Positions 46,010 to 58,920 are shown, numbered from the stretch's first letter. The stretch: 64,000 nucleotides of DNA from Anadara kagoshimensis (GCA_021292105.1 JACFYK010000023.1:372001-436000); one strand, 5' to 3'. Notes: generated by a model not told the origin, from the letters alone. Numbers and translations: made by a program.

Positions 46010-46360
46010 TCAGTATATCAGTCTTTCATAACCCTCTGTAATAATCTTGACATATGTGACATTTTCATCATTACACTTAAATGCCAGTGAAATGTTTTGC
46101 ATTGGCCCTGTCCTCCTCGAAAATCTGGAGCCAACTGGTTGCTTTGCTTTTATATAACATATATTGTCTTTGACGAAACCGTCACTTAATATTTTAAACA
46201 ATTTAGAACTGTCCTCACGCCTAATATAAGCAACACGCCACGTTAGTTCTTTGTTAGCAAATATGGCAATCGCACATTGGTCTTTTGGATTGTCCTCCTC
46301 TCACTTGCAATAATGTACCACACCAATTGGCATTTCACGTGGCCCCCAGTGATGCATTCC
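46010..46360 (-). pseudogene. HIRAN-like domain fragment
   Basis: The minus strand reads GMHHWGPREMPIGVVHYCK, a TGA, then EEDNPKDQCAIAIFANKE, WRVAYIRREDSSKLFKIL, VGSRFSRRTGP and ISLAFKCN, ending at TAA near 46010. The order 'H.W.P..IG......E..NP.D..A.A......V..I.R' is the pattern of small HIRAN-like proteins expanded in invertebrates; HIRAN domains bind DNA ends in known cases. One in-frame TGA is present. It sits just upstream of the pogo-like gene on the same strand; whether this is meaningful is unknown. Confidence 0.45.
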
Positions 46361-46861
46361 AACAGCAAAAACGTTTTTTATTATCAGACTTTTCATGTCG
46401 GCTCTGTAATGATGAAAATGGAAAAATAATGAAACAGCAGTTTAAAACTGGAAAACAAACCGTGCAAAAGTAAGAGTTCATTTAGACTTTTTTAACCTCA
46501 AATCCAAGAAAAACAAGGAACTTATTTTCATTTTTAAACTTCAATCTACAAGTAAAACACTGTAAATGGATGAAATGATAATGAAAGCTAGTGTTATTCT
46601 CTTCACGCTCTGGATAACTAAAAAATGTTGTAATTGCAAGCTTAAGGAACCACCGTTTAATCTACAAGGTATTACAAACTTTGTTAGAGACATACATAAA
46701 ATATAGGTTGCTATCTAATCGCGGCGATGTAGTATCTTGCTGCAACGACTTATTTATTATTCGCCGCTTATAATTTCTATACCTCTGGATTGAGTTAATT
46801 ATCATACATATAATATACCTAGACACGAACATTTTAATGACATTTCTGTAGGTACAGACTT

Positions 46862-46955
46862 AGTTGAGTGATGGTGTTTAACATTCCAGTCAAGAATATT
46901 TACCTTATATCAAAATGTCGCCAGCTACCGGGTATAGGCGAAAATTTTGCCTGTG
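46862..46955 (-). mobile_element. SINE 3' fragment
   Basis: The minus-strand tail AATATTCTTGACTGGAATGT is preceded by TATACCCGGTAGCTGGCGAC. Confidence 0.55.
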
Positions 46956-47144
46956 CAGAACTTTTTTATGAATGTAGTAGAAGTAAAAGCTAAATACATG
47001 TCTCAGCTTTGAAATGTTGGTTATATTTCTATCTTTATAAATTGAAACACAATATAATAATTGCGCCTTTTCTACATGTTTATCTTATTTTATTCTATTG
47101 GATATTATACTGAAAATCCTGTCTTATTTATTGATGTTGAGTCG

Positions 47145-47760
47145 GACAGTGTCCGAGTTCTGATCGATTTGGTCTTTATTGCTGTCCGACTTTAGATCAA
47201 ATTGTGTACATTGTTTTAATCTAGAAATAAAGTTATGGCTTTATATATTTTTGTTATAATTTTTATATAAATAAACAATAAAATGGTAAAAAATTGCTTT
47301 CTTATTTTCGGTTACGTATTACTCAATAGCTTTGCCAAATTACAAAGAGGTTAATAAGTTTTGTTTTTGAAAAACTTACCTTTTGTATCTTCGAAATTTC
47401 CCGGTTTTGACACTGCTGCAGAGACAGGAAACATGTGACTACACAAAGAAAGACAACTCTAGGATGATACATACTGCTTTATTAGGAAAACACGAAGTAA
47501 CACTGCGAAAACCCGCATGAAGTGGGATAAATTTAGGCGCAAAAATGTCCGACTCTAGATCGCGTCCGACATTATGATCACTTTACCCTACTTGCCATAA
47601 CCAATTATTGCAATTGAGTTCGAGCAAAGATATTATTATCATCATCATTATTATTATTATTATTATAAGTGAAAAAAGTGACTGATGTAAAACACTATAC
47701 AAACAATCATAATAAAATTCAAATAAATAAATAAATAAATAAGCACTTAAATAAATAAAC
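47145..47760. other. GTCCGAC-rich stretch and simple repeats
   Basis: GTCCGAC/GTCGGAC words recur at 47150-47200 and 47545-47570 in both orientations, possibly a decayed TIR element. (ATT)n at 47641-47666 and (AAAT)n at 47721-47750 follow, and ACATGGATTGGTATGTTTG at 47777 is another solo Penelope-like tail. Confidence 0.4.
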
Positions 47761-47799
47761 AGGAAATATATTTAAACATGGATTGGTATGTTTGTTTTT

Positions 47800-49149
47800 T
47801 TTCAATTTTATTCGATATGAACAGACTACCAAGGCGATAGTGATAATTGATGTTGTTGTAGTTTTTAAAATTCCAGCCGTTCAACTTTCAGTTTATTTTG
47901 TAAATACCGGAACATATTCCAATGAAAAGAGCTTTAAATTACCACGTGGTCGCAAAAACCACGCCCACATTGTACACGTGCAACTTCCAGTTGATCGTTT
48001 TAGTAGAAGGCACCTTGGTATATTTAACAGAGGATAGCTATGGGACATCTAGTTGTGTAAAATGACCCAGGTAGAAATTGTCAATGTTCAGGTACATTCA
48101 AATTTAAAATATTTTGCGGTTTACATAAATTGATATGATTTACAATCTTGCTCTGAAAGACTAACACAAACACATGAACCTGATCAAAACATAATTTGGA
48201 CACATGAAATAGCGGTCTGTCAGGATGAAATACAAAACTAAAGAGAGAACTGGTGTAAAATAATAGGGCCATTGGTTTAATAAATTTATTTTCCAGTCCT
48301 ATCCTGCTTGATTTTTAATCTTTCCTTTTCATTTTGAAGAGTGTTTGGGACCTGAGAAATGAAGAGACAGCACATTGGTGTATGTGAGGCGGATAAAGTT
48401 TGATGTGGTATAGCATACTGTTTAACTGTGTAAGTTATGCAAAGTCAAGAATGGTTAGAATTGGATGCATGGTTCTCTGCAATGATGTTGTTGATAGTTG
48501 GCATGGGGTCTTGTGCAATTGAGAGATTACATTGAAAGATGTTTTTGAGAGAAATGTGTTGGAACTTGTGGCAGAGATCTTCAGTGAATCTAGCATGACT
48601 CCTTTGTCCCACTTCCAGGAGGTCAGAAAATGCTATTTATGAAAGTTGGATGGCACTTTCTTTTGTGCCTCCATCCATTAAATTATATGTGAAATGTTAG
48701 AGGTGTCTAAGTTGATCCACTTTGGTATGTCATATATCATTAGAAATTTCCTGAGAAAGTCTTGTCAGTTAACTTGTACACCATTGGTAGTTTAATTCCA
48801 AGAAATGACTTAACAAAATGAAATATTGTTTACTAGAGTGTAAACAGGCATTCTCAATTTTATTTTTCTTCAACTTATTTTTTATAACAGAGATTCAGGG
48901 TCAATATCAAGATAATCACAAGTAATTTCTTTTCGTTCATTCCAGGTTTCTAATTCTTCAGTTCTCTACCCTGAAGCAGCTGTGTGTGTGTACAACATGT
49001 TCCCCAGAATGGAGAAGTACAAACATCGTTACAAGAAGTGCCTACATACATGACAAACTGCTACCCATTTGTACAGAATGACGGTATTGGATGGTTTGTA
49101 TGTATCTCTTGGTTCTGACAAACAAAGAATTGGTATTGTAACATTGAAA
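47800..49149. other. No supported gene
   Basis: AT-rich sequence with short unrelated open frames and no recognisable motif. Confidence 0.35.
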
Positions 49150-49245
49150 AAAATGTAGTGGCCAAACCGAAGCTTGAACCTGGGACCCTCCCAATAGTAG
49201 CAGGATACTCTACCAACTGAGCTTACTAATCGTCTATTGAGCCAA
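49150..49245 (-). mobile_element. tRNA-like SINE head
   Basis: The minus strand contains AAGCTCAGTTGGTAGAG (A-box) and, 35 bp on, CCCAGGTTCAAGCTTCG (B-box). The flanks do not pair as a tRNA acceptor stem, so this is a tRNA-derived element and not a tRNA gene. Confidence 0.55.
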
Positions 49246-49711
49246 TCCACTACATTCTTTTCCTTCCCTTATTGATTTGACTACTTTGAATGGAAACTAC
49301 TAGTTTGTCTGCCAATTCCAGGGGGGTTGGTGAGCCTTCTGAATGTAACACAAAAGGAAAAAAAGTGGACCATGGTCTCAAATCTCTGCCTAGGTTCAAA
49401 TTCCACTTGAGGCAGATTCTGTTGTGAGAAAGTTTGCAGGGCTCTCTCTCTCTCATCATTTTGTGATTGGGGCCAGGGCCTTGGCAATGGTTAAAATAAG
49501 TATCATAAAAGCCAAACTTGTGAGATAGAAAAATTGACAGAAAACTCAAATATATTGTTTTTGAAGCTGAAATTTTGAAAATTGTTAAAATTGGCAAAGT
49601 GATTGTGAAAAAAACATAAGATTTTGAATTGTGAATATTGCCAAATAACAGCCTAAAAATGACCCAGCAAGAGTCCTGTTCCCTCCATGATCCCTGAACT
49701 GACCTCTTTAT

Positions 49712-49767
49712 TACAAGTGAAAGAATCTTGACTGGAACATAAAACGCCATTACTTCACTCCAATCCA
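49712..49767 (+). mobile_element. SINE tail
   Basis: GAAAGAATCTTGACTGGAAC with ACGCCATTACTTCACTCC matches the 3' end of the SINEs here. A B-box-like AGGTTCAAATTCC lies upstream at 49393, so the full element may start near 49320. Confidence 0.5.
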
Positions 49768-49928
49768 TTCTTCTACTGTTCTGAAGTACCTTTTCATTTT
49801 TCAGTTATAATCCAACCTGTTTACAGGTGACCCTAATGGAAGTTTAAACCCCTATGATGCATAAAATGACTCTTAAATTGGAGAATTTTTCTTTTAAAAA
49901 TTTTGAAAGTAAAATTTTATGTTTTTAG

Positions 49929-50007
49929 AGACCAAGAGGTACTTGGAATCATAATGGAAGACCACAACAACCAAATGTTGGTTCAAGAATGTCCAGACCA
50001 TTCTCGG
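49929..50007 (+). CDS. SWIM-domain gene, short upstream exon
   Basis: The exon lies between a TTTTTAG acceptor (to 49928) and a GTAAAT donor (50008). It encodes RPRGTWNHNGRPQQPNVG and SRMSRPFS, and its 1-nt overhang (G) fits the exon at 55650 exactly, giving GAT-GGC-AAG (DGK). Arg/Pro/Asn-rich linker sequence. No stop is present. A 5.6-kb intron containing a 38-bp minisatellite and a SINE separates it from the next exon. Confidence 0.55.
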
Positions 50008-50153
50008 GTAAATAAAACTTAAGAGATTTAAGTCAGTATTATAATTTGTTGTGTGTTGATAGAGAATCATGAATCACGTTAATAATAGAAACAACCAATT
50101 AAAGCAAGGAAAGGACATGATACAAACTAATGTTATGTTCAGAGGTGAACAGT

Positions 50154-50159
<6 letters not shown>

Positions 50160-50187
<28 letters not shown>
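50160..50187. repeat. CA microsatellite
   Basis: (CA)14 tract. Confidence 0.95.
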
Positions 50188-50189
<2 letters not shown>

Positions 50190-50261
50190 CAGACAATAAT
50201 AGGCACCAATATAACTACGGCTTTCAGAAAAAAATCTGACCTGGACAGTTTTTTAACTCAC

Positions 50262-50326
50262 ATATGGTCTAAGGGAGATAATTCATCCAATATGGATTGC
50301 TAGATAATGGATAACCTCCCTTAGAC
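50262..50326. mobile_element. Tiny foldback element, about 65 bp
   Basis: GGTCTAAGGGAGATAATT and its inverse CTCCCTTAGACC bracket a 30-bp loop. A related unit lies at 53069-53135. Confidence 0.6.
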
Positions 50327-50564
50327 CTAAAGCTTAATTGTGATGTTAATATAAAAACTATAGAAAAAGCATACATAAAAAATATAAATAAATAAATAAA
50401 TAAAGGAATAAGTTATTTAGTTAATTAATAAAAATGAAATTAAATGATTATTCAGAAGTGGAAAAAGATACTATCAATATATATCAAATTTAGTGAACTC
50501 CGGCACCAACTACCCCTTTAATGAAGTCTGGGCAAATAAAAATCACATGAATTACAATAAAATC

Positions 50565-51838
50565 ATTCCTGGATTCTACTGGACATATTGTTTTTGTGTA
50601 TAATTCCTGAATTCTACTGGAATATTGTTTTTGTTTATAATTCCTGAATTCTATTGGACATATTGTTTTTGTTTATAATTACTGAATTCTACTGGACATA
50701 TTGTTTTTGTGTATAATTCCTGAATTCTACTGGACATATTGTTTTTGTTTATAATTCCTGAATTCTACTGGACATATTGTTTTTGTTTATAATTTCTGAA
50801 TTCTACTGGACATATTGTTTTTGTTTATAATTCCTGAATTCTATTGGAAATATTGTTTTTGTTTATAATTACTGAATTCTACTGGACATATTGTTTTTGT
50901 TTATAATTTCTGAATTCTATTGGACATATTGTTTTTGTTTATAATTCCTGAATTCTACTGGACATATTGTTTTTGTTTATAATTCCTGAATTCTATTGGA
51001 CATATTGTTTTTGTTTTTAACTCCTGAATTCTATTGGACATATTGTTTTTGTTTATAATTCCTGAATTCTACTGGACATATTGTTTTTGTTTATAATTCC
51101 TGAATTCTACTGGACATATTGTTTTTGTTTATAATTCCTGAATTCTATTGGACATAGTGTGTTTGTTTATAATTCCTGAATTCTACTGGACATATTGTGT
51201 TTGTTTATAATTCCTGAATTCTACTGGACATATTGTGTTTGTTTATAATTCCTGAATTCTATTGGACATATTGTGTTTGTTTATAATTCCTGAATTCTAT
51301 TGGACATATTGTTTTTGTTTATAATTCCTGAATTCTACTGGACATATTGTGTTTGTTTATAATTCCTGAATTCTATTGGACATATTGTTTTTGTTTATAA
51401 TTCCTGAATTCTACTGGACATATTGTGTTTGTTTATAATTCCTGTTTTCTACTGGACATATTGTTTTTTTTATATTTCCTGAGTTCTGTTGGACATATTG
51501 TGTTTGTTTATAATTCCTGAATTCTATTGGACATATTGTGTTTGTTTATAATTCCTGAATTCTACTGGACATATTGTTTTGTTTTTAACTCCTGAATTCT
51601 ACTGGACATATTGTGTTTGTTTATAATTCCTGAATTCTACTGGACATATTGTTTTTGTTTTTAACTCCTGAATTCTATTGGACATATTGTTTTTGTTTAT
51701 AATTACTGAATTCTACTGGACATATTGTTTTTGTTTATAATTCCTAAATTCTATTGGACATATTGTTTTTGTTTATAATTCTACTGGACATATTGTTTTT
51801 GTTTATAATTCCTGAATTCTACTGGACATATTGTTTTT
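50565..51838. repeat. 38-bp minisatellite, about 33 copies
   Basis: The unit contains CCTGAATTCTACTGGACATA and TTGTTTTTGTTTATAATT. Variants alternate CTACTGG/CTATTGG and TTTTT/GTGTT. The array lies in the intron of the SWIM-domain gene. Confidence 0.95.
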
Positions 51839-52209
51839 AATATTAATAGTTCATTCGTATAAATATTAAGAAAAAATATGAAAATATTATAATTAAAGTC
51901 CATTATTAAAAACTGGTGGCAAGCTATTGCAAAAAATGGATGACGGAAACTGTCCAATAAGTATCAAAACACTTATAATTTAATCCATATAATGACAAGT
52001 CCATCAGATAAAGTCCTAATTACATAACTGGTCATCCTTGAAAAACAGTCTGCAGTAGCCACTCCGATGCTGTTGTAAATAAGAATTACAGGTGAATACA
52101 TCACACATATTATCTACAAGTAGAAAAAAGTATATTAGAAAGTGGCAAATAAAACATTTTTAAAATGTTGCTTTATAGAGAATAGCTTGTTATATATTAT
52201 AACCTCGAA

Positions 52210-52325
52210 TGAGGGTATATACTGGACACGGCTTTATATACCGTAACTGGACACGGCTTTATATACCTTACTGGACACGGCTTTATATACCGTAACTGGA
52301 CACAGATTTATATACCGTAACAAAA
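52210..52325. repeat. 27-bp tandem repeat, four copies
   Basis: ACTGGACACGGCTTTATATA with CCGTA spacer; the last copy is diverged. Confidence 0.9.
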
Positions 52326-53787
52326 AATCACTGAACCATGAATATCAATACACAAAAAATAGTCCCATAATAAAAAATGAAAAGAAATGCATTAATAATA
52401 ATAATAAAAAAATCAAGTTCATCTAGAATAAATGCGTCTTCCTCTGAAATTTCTAAGAGTTTGTGATATTTTTATTTTCATTACATGCACAGAAATTTTG
52501 AAAATGATGTTAGGCTTGTATAACAATTTCTTTACTGACAAGATTTTACAAACTATATTAGTTATATCAGCTTGTCTGTAGGACGTTAAAGAGAATCTTC
52601 TAACTTTTTAATTTAACTTATAGTTAGATGGACTGAATTTGTACTTCAGAAAGCAGGGGGTTTAAAAAGGAAGGTCCAGGGCCTTTTGCCTTTATTTGTG
52701 GCAGGTCAAACATAAGTTTTGAAAGTAAAATATCGACATTGAAAGGTCCAAAAGTACAATTATGTTGTCAAGAAGAAAGAGCAAAATTATCTCGTTAAAA
52801 AACTGTAGGTCCATCAGACTTTTCATATAAAGGGCCACAATGTAAAATCACTAGGTCCCTGACCTCAGACCTGGAGAATTTTAAGCTGTTTTGCAGTCCT
52901 TTGAAATCCTATAACTAATTACCAAACCCTTTGTATAAACTCCGGTGTCCTCTAGAACTAAAGAAAATTTAAGTGGTAAAAATTATGCTTAACAATTCTT
53001 GATATTAAAGTTTTTAGTTGGAGAGAAACCAACAACATTAAATAATTTAGGAATACTAATGCAAGATAGATGGTCTAAGGGAGATAATTTACTAATATGT
53101 TTCTTACAGATTATTGAATTGTCTCCCTTACACCATATCATGAGAATGCAAAAGTAATTACAGTAGAATTGTTTATTTAAGGTTGCCCTAATGTTACCAG
53201 ACATGTGATTCCAACGGCCCTAACCCTTGCACTTGTCTTCTCCTTTTAAATAAGATCTTGGACAATCAAAAAGCATTAATAATTAAAAACAAAAAACTAA
53301 AACCAAAAACGAATGATGACATCGCAATATAAGTGAAATAATTTCAACAAGGACAGTGATTTTGTTTGTCTAAGAAAGACAGTTGATAAATCCAATGACT
53401 GTTCATAAAGGACGTCCACTTAAAATATAAGGAAATGAATTTTAGGAAAATTCAATGCATGACAAAATTTACATTAATGAAATATTGGTTAAAATTACTT
53501 TCTATCTATAGAATAAGGTATGTTCTAAAGTGTCATGTCAAAAATGATATCTCTGGTAATGGAAAAGTATTATTATATGCATATGAAAACTGTGATTCAA
53601 AGCAAAAGTGACTATTTCCATACATTTGACTGCATATATGTTGCAATTTCATAATGATGGCAGGCCTGCCCATAAATGAAACCGATATTAAAATGTAGGT
53701 ATTTAATTTAGTTTTCATTGACTTAAAGATTAAACCATTATCCTTGTCCCTCACTCATATATTATAGTGTATACAAAACATTTGTAA
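52326..53787. other. Intronic AT-rich sequence
   Basis: It contains the second foldback unit (53069-53135, GGTCTAAGGGAGATAATT ... GTCTCCCTTACACC). I see no exon. Confidence 0.4.
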
Positions 53788-53830
53788 GCTTCGGTAGCTC
53801 AGTGGTAGAGCATTAGACTGCTAATATATA
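53788..53830 (+). repeat. 5' half of a tRNA-like sequence
   Basis: GCTTCGGTAGCTCAGTGGTA then GAGCATTAGACTGCTAATAT looks like a D-arm and anticodon arm. No T-arm or acceptor follows, so it is a truncated tRNA or SINE head. Confidence 0.55.
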
Positions 53831-54669
53831 ACAAAATGTTATTGTTTTTATGCGTGGGATTTTGTTTTTAGATTTTTTTTTCTAATTTTGTATCTTCAAA
53901 AACATGATCTAAATTATATCAAACTTAATTGTAAATGAATTTAAGTAATAGTACTTTTTTCGTCAAAAGTGTTAACGTCTAAGCAAGTTGTACATAACCA
54001 TTAATATTAATATATATATAACAAGGCAAAGCAAAGCGAAAGTCTCGTATATAACATGCCGTCTTTACCACATGCTTCTTGTTGTATACTGGTATATGTA
54101 ACAAAAGAGTGTCATGGTTGTAGGTTTGGTTGTAGTCCGAAACAACGAATTGAAAATGCTGCTGGGGCATCGGTAAATCCCAAAAATAATTAACTTTCAA
54201 TTGAAAGAAATTATGAGAATTTATTCATGGTACAGTCACTTTTTATTAGGGACTTAAACTGAAATATTATCACCAATAAAGTGACAGGAAACACTTTTTT
54301 ATATAACTGTGGCCTCATACAGCCATACCAGGAATATGCCAGTGGGTCAATCGTCTGAACAGAAAGGTGAACCAGATTTTTACCTATGATGTAAATGATT
54401 TAGCAGTTTAATGTGATAAAAATAAATAATGACTGCATTTCATTGACATTGTTGTGTAGCAAAATTTTCAACATGATTTCAGTTCCACTTGATCAACCTG
54501 AAACAAATCTTTATCGGACATACTTAAAATGATTTTAAAAATCTGACTACAATGTAAGATTAAGTTAAAATGATTCACTGTTATCACATTTTCTCCCAAG
54601 TGATATGATACATATCAGATCTACTATCAAAAAGTATTTAACCATGGCCTTAATGGCTTATATGGTGAT

Positions 54670-55430
54670 AATGTGTGAGCTAGACGTATTGTTTCACCCC
54701 TCAAAAGCACTACGTTAACTCCATTAAAAGAGTGCTGTCTTCGTATGTGGGAGGTTGTGGTTGGAACCCCTGTCGAGTCCTACCAAGACATGAAAATACG
54801 TAGCGATTGTTGTTTTCCCAAGCAAAGGGTCCTTTAGAAGAGACCTTAAAAACTAATGCTTTATGTCACTGTATGCATGGCACGTTAATGAACCCTCCCT
54901 GTCTTATGTCACTGTATGCATGGCATGTTAATGAACCCTCCCTGTCTTATGTCACTGTATGCATGGCACGTTAATGAACCCTCCCTGTCTTATGTCACTG
55001 TATGCATGACACGTTAATGAACCCTCCCTGTCTTATGTCACTGTATGCATGGCATGTTAATGAACCCTCCCTGCCTTATGTCACTGTATGCATGGCATGT
55101 TAATGAACCCTCCCTGCCTTATGTCACTGTATGCATGGCACGTTAATGAACCCTCCCTGCCTTATGTCACTGTATGCATGGCACGTTAATGAACCCTCCC
55201 TGTCTTATGTCACTGTATGCATGGCATGTTAATGAACCCTCCCTGCCTTATGTCACTGTATGCATGGCATGTTAATGAACCCTCCCTGCCTTATGTCACT
55301 GTATGCATGGCATGTTAATGAACCCTCCCTGCCTTAAGTGCACTGCAAAGTCAAAATTTCTGCCACTTCACCTATAAATGCTGACATCTTGATATAAGTA
55401 AAACATTTTTGACTGGAATGTAAAAGCCCG
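54670..55430 (+). mobile_element. SINE with an expanded internal array
   Basis: A tRNA-like head (GTGGTTGGAACCCCTGTCG near the B-box position) is followed by an array of 43-bp units (54861-55333). The normal SINE end (TGATATAAGTAAAACATTTT then TGACTGGAATGT) then resumes. Compare the unexpanded copy at 27270-27605. Confidence 0.7.
54861..55333 (+). repeat. 43-bp array, eleven copies, inside the SINE
   Basis: Units start TTATGTCACTGTATGCATGG and end AACCCTCCCTGTC or GCC, beginning at 54861 and every 43 bp to 55291. They differ at a handful of sites (GGCACG/GGCATG, TGTC/TGCC). Confidence 0.95.
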
Positions 55431-55649
55431 TTCAGCCAATAAAGCACTGTAATTAATACTTTAAAACAGCCTTCAAGGCCCAATTTAAAATAGAAAAATT
55501 TTAAAATAATAATTTAGATCTTTAAAGTATTAATTTCTTAGAAATTACACCTAAATTGAGATAAAAAGAAATGTTTATTTGTGTCATGTTGTAATTGTTT
55601 TGTATTGTATTTACAGGTACGACTATGATCAATTAATATACATTTACAG

Positions 55650-56110
55650 ATGGCAAGAAGTCAGAGCTTGCACCATTATGCTATACAACATTAAAACTTG
55701 AAGAAACAGCAAGTGATTCAGATTATATGCTTCAATGCAGAAAGGAATACAGCAACTTGCTTCAAATAGATGGACATACTCTTCCTGACCCATTGCAGAT
55801 AAGTAGCAGCCGGATTCCTGAAAAAGATGGAATTTCCAGGCAACCTCCTGTATTCCTCTCAGATATTGCCACATTCTTGATGAAGGACCAAAAGAATGCA
55901 AAAAAATATTTAAAGGCATATGAGTACTTCACATCATGTTGGTTCAAACAAGTTTTTTACCATCTGTTTTCCTCACAGTCGAGATGCTGCCTTTTGCGAG
56001 CGAAATGCACCCCCATCACAATGGATAAAAAATGATGGCCATACAGTTTGAGCTTGCATTGCCAAGGAAACCGGAAAAATAAAGTCTGCATATTGTTTCT
56101 GCACTGCAAG
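55650..56110 (+). pseudogene. SWIM zinc-finger gene, main exon (disrupted)
   Basis: From a TTTACAG acceptor the frame reads DGKKSELAPLCYTTLKLEE, CRKEYSNLLQIDGHTLPDP, QPPVFLSDIATFL and YLKAYEYFTSCWFKQVFYH. After one extra C in a run near 56010 it continues to HTV-stop-ACIAKETGK and IKSAYCFCTA. The final C-x-C is the first half of a SWIM zinc-binding motif; the second half (C-x-H) is in the exon at 62430, with matching phase (AG+T). SWIM domains bind nucleic acid or protein partners in recombination and transposase proteins. Breaks are a frameshift, a Trp-to-TGA change, and a 5.0-kb element inserted three bases before the donor. Confidence 0.65.
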
Positions 56111-56999
56111 CAGGGGAAACGCCAACCCGGCCTACGCATTAATTCATTAAACAAGTTTGCACGCGCAGAAGGAGTGAAAAAAATGGCCAAAAACGGCATA
56201 CACTCGAGGCGTGGAAATAATGAAATATTTGTCTTACCGACTGTTATTACTGAAACACATGGCATTTTATTAAAATTTCTAAATAATTGTAATTGATTAA
56301 AGGGAGATTTGCTCAAATTTGGTGGCAATTTTACCATTTAAATACCGATTGAATGTGAGACACTTGCCTAAAATCGAAAATTTTTTTTTTGCAAAATGTG
56401 ATCTCTTTCAATCATTTGCTCATGCACCAAAGATGTTTTAATATGAATGGAAAGAACTTTTTCCCGTGTTCATTTTGATGTATAATTCGACTGTTAAATT
56501 TTCTGGTACAAAAAACGTACAAGTTTTAAAGTTGAAAAAATCGATGAAAATGTCGGATATGTGATCATGGGTCGGTCCCTTTTCCGGCTCATTTGACCCA
56601 TAAATAATGCAACGGCAGCTTCCTCATGGTACACCATGTGTAAATTTGATAATACAGAGACGCTGTTTGGATTAATTTGCTGAAATAAAGTAAGTTTTAC
56701 CATTTAAATAGTGATTTTCTTCACACTTCAAGCCGATTTTGCCGGAATTTTGGGTCTACTTTCAGGCAGCCATCTTAGAAAAGTGCCGTCACCGCCTCAA
56801 AGTTATTTTTTGCATTCCCGAACCATCCTTTTGTATTGTGTACATGGCAGTCATGGTTTTTACACCATATAACATGCAGGACCGATTTGTGGTGCCACTG
56901 AATATATGAAGTTTGCATGGATACCAATACACTGGCCTGCATGTACTCAGGACACATTGGCCTGTAGGCTTTGTAGGCCTTCAAACTATTTGGCTGCTA

Positions 57000-58860
57000 A
57001 ATAACAATCAACTGTCTTATTTTATTTTATTTTCTATTAAATACATGAGGGATGTGTTTACTCAAATATTTACCATTAACATATGACCAGGAGTGTGGAT
57101 TTCTACATGAAATATTCCTTAGATGAGGGACATCTTTCAACTTAAATTTAGCTCAATTCATAATATGTAGGCCTACATTTTGAATTTCATCACAAGATTG
57201 GCACTAGTCTTAATTATTTATTTATTTTTTTTCAAATTCTAATGTAATAAAAACCCCGGCTTCCTTACTTTGGTACAAAGCATGAATTCATGGTTTATTA
57301 TACAGTCCCATTTAATTGTTTAATCAAATTTTAACAGAACAAAAATTCATTTGAAATCCTATACAAATTGAAAATTTGCATATAAACTGGACTCATACAG
57401 TGTGTATACATCTATAATCTAAGCTACCCTGTAAACATAGAATGACACATGTGGTTCCATTATTGTTATTTTTATTGTTATTAGCTCTGTCATGTGCTAC
57501 TATTGAATTTTTATAAAATTGTCATATGCTGATTAAAGTGATTTTGAATTTTTATTAAAATAATGCATTCAAAGTCAGTACATTTCAATTATATTATTTT
57601 ATAGCACATGACAGCTCTATATTTTTTTGCTCTAAAACTTTAGAGGAGACAACATCTTTTTGCTAATATAATAATTGAAATTGCTAAATAATGAAATGAC
57701 ACCATAATGCATTTTAAACCATAAACAGATAGGTCTAAAATATTTCAAATTGCCCATTATAACCTTGATTCAACACCCACAACTGAGCCAAGTCATTAAA
57801 GTCACTTTGCTTAATTAAGTTTGACAAATTTTGTGTTTAGATGCCAGTTACAGACACATAGTCATACCATACCTGTCCATCATCTGATGTTGACTTAAAA
57901 GCCAGAGTATCTCAAATTTAAGCTAACATGGCCCACCATAAGTTGTCATTTAATTCAGATGATGAACAAGATTAGTATGGAACCAAAGAAAGATCCCCCA
58001 TACTGATTATTTCAATATGAAAAATGATTTCACTTTTTGTGAAATTTAGACAGAAGTCCTGCAACTAGGGTGCATGATCAGTTGACACATGCAATGTAAG
58101 GCACTTATTCAGCAACAAACACCTTATTTCACTTTTGGTATGTTATATTATTCCTTGCTGATTTTGTTTCAGTCCATGGATTTAACAAGTTTTCACTGAT
58201 AACTCATGACTTGTGCATTTTTTTATTTATAATTATGATAAAACCCATTTTTTAGACTGGTAAAATTACATGTAGTATTAAAATTAAAACTATATAAAAT
58301 AAACTAAATTGGTGTGGAATTATAATAAGTTTTTGATGTAAATCTTATTTACACTTTCATTTGTGTAACATTCAACCTCAAATTAACCCTCATAAGTTGA
58401 AAATGATCAGGAAAGAATAAAATTCATGATTGAACACTGCAATTACACATTAAACAACTAAAATACATGTATATATATATATATGAAATTTTATGATATG
58501 AAATATTGAAGCAATGTCTAAAGATGTTAATCCACAGCTAAGCTCAAAGCCTCAAACCCAAGTTAATGAATATTGTTTTCACAAGCACTGCCTCAACATA
58601 ATATAGTTTATGCTTTTTCCCTCATTAAAATGTCAAGTCCATGACAACTTTACATGTACAATTAATTTTAAAATTTAAAAAAATGAGATTTATCTTTGGT
58701 TAGTTTTGATTCTAATTATTTAATGTATGCATTTCACTTTCAATTTATAAATACTTTATTGCACACCTGCATATTCTGGTGTTGGTTTGAAATAAGTCAA
58801 ATATTGTGGTAGACTACTCATGTACAAGTATATAACACATATGGCTTGTAATGGGTAAAT
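57000..58860. other. Interior of the 5.0-kb element, AT-rich
   Basis: I see no coding region. There is a short (TA)n near 58471-58485. Confidence 0.4.
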
Positions 58861-58918
58861 CTGTTGCATAATCATGCAGTTTTAAAATTCCTCAAATCCT
58901 ACCCTCCCACACACACAT

Positions 58919-58920
58919 GT

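Noticed and set aside
49150-49245. tRNA gene on the minus strand
   Set aside because: A- and B-box words are present, but the acceptor ends do not pair and the body continues as SINE sequence.
49250-49768. 172-codon minus-strand ORF
   Set aside because: It overlaps a SINE-like segment with a B-box word and SINE tail; composition is not protein-like and no motif is seen.
50565-51838. CRISPR-like array
   Set aside because: Units are contiguous 38-bp copies without unique spacers, in an animal genome; it is an ordinary minisatellite.
53788-53830. tRNA gene
   Set aside because: Only the D-arm and anticodon-like half is present; T-arm, acceptor stem and terminator are missing.
54861-55333. CRISPR-like or regulatory array
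   Set aside because: Exact 43-bp head-to-tail copies within a SINE body and no spacers.
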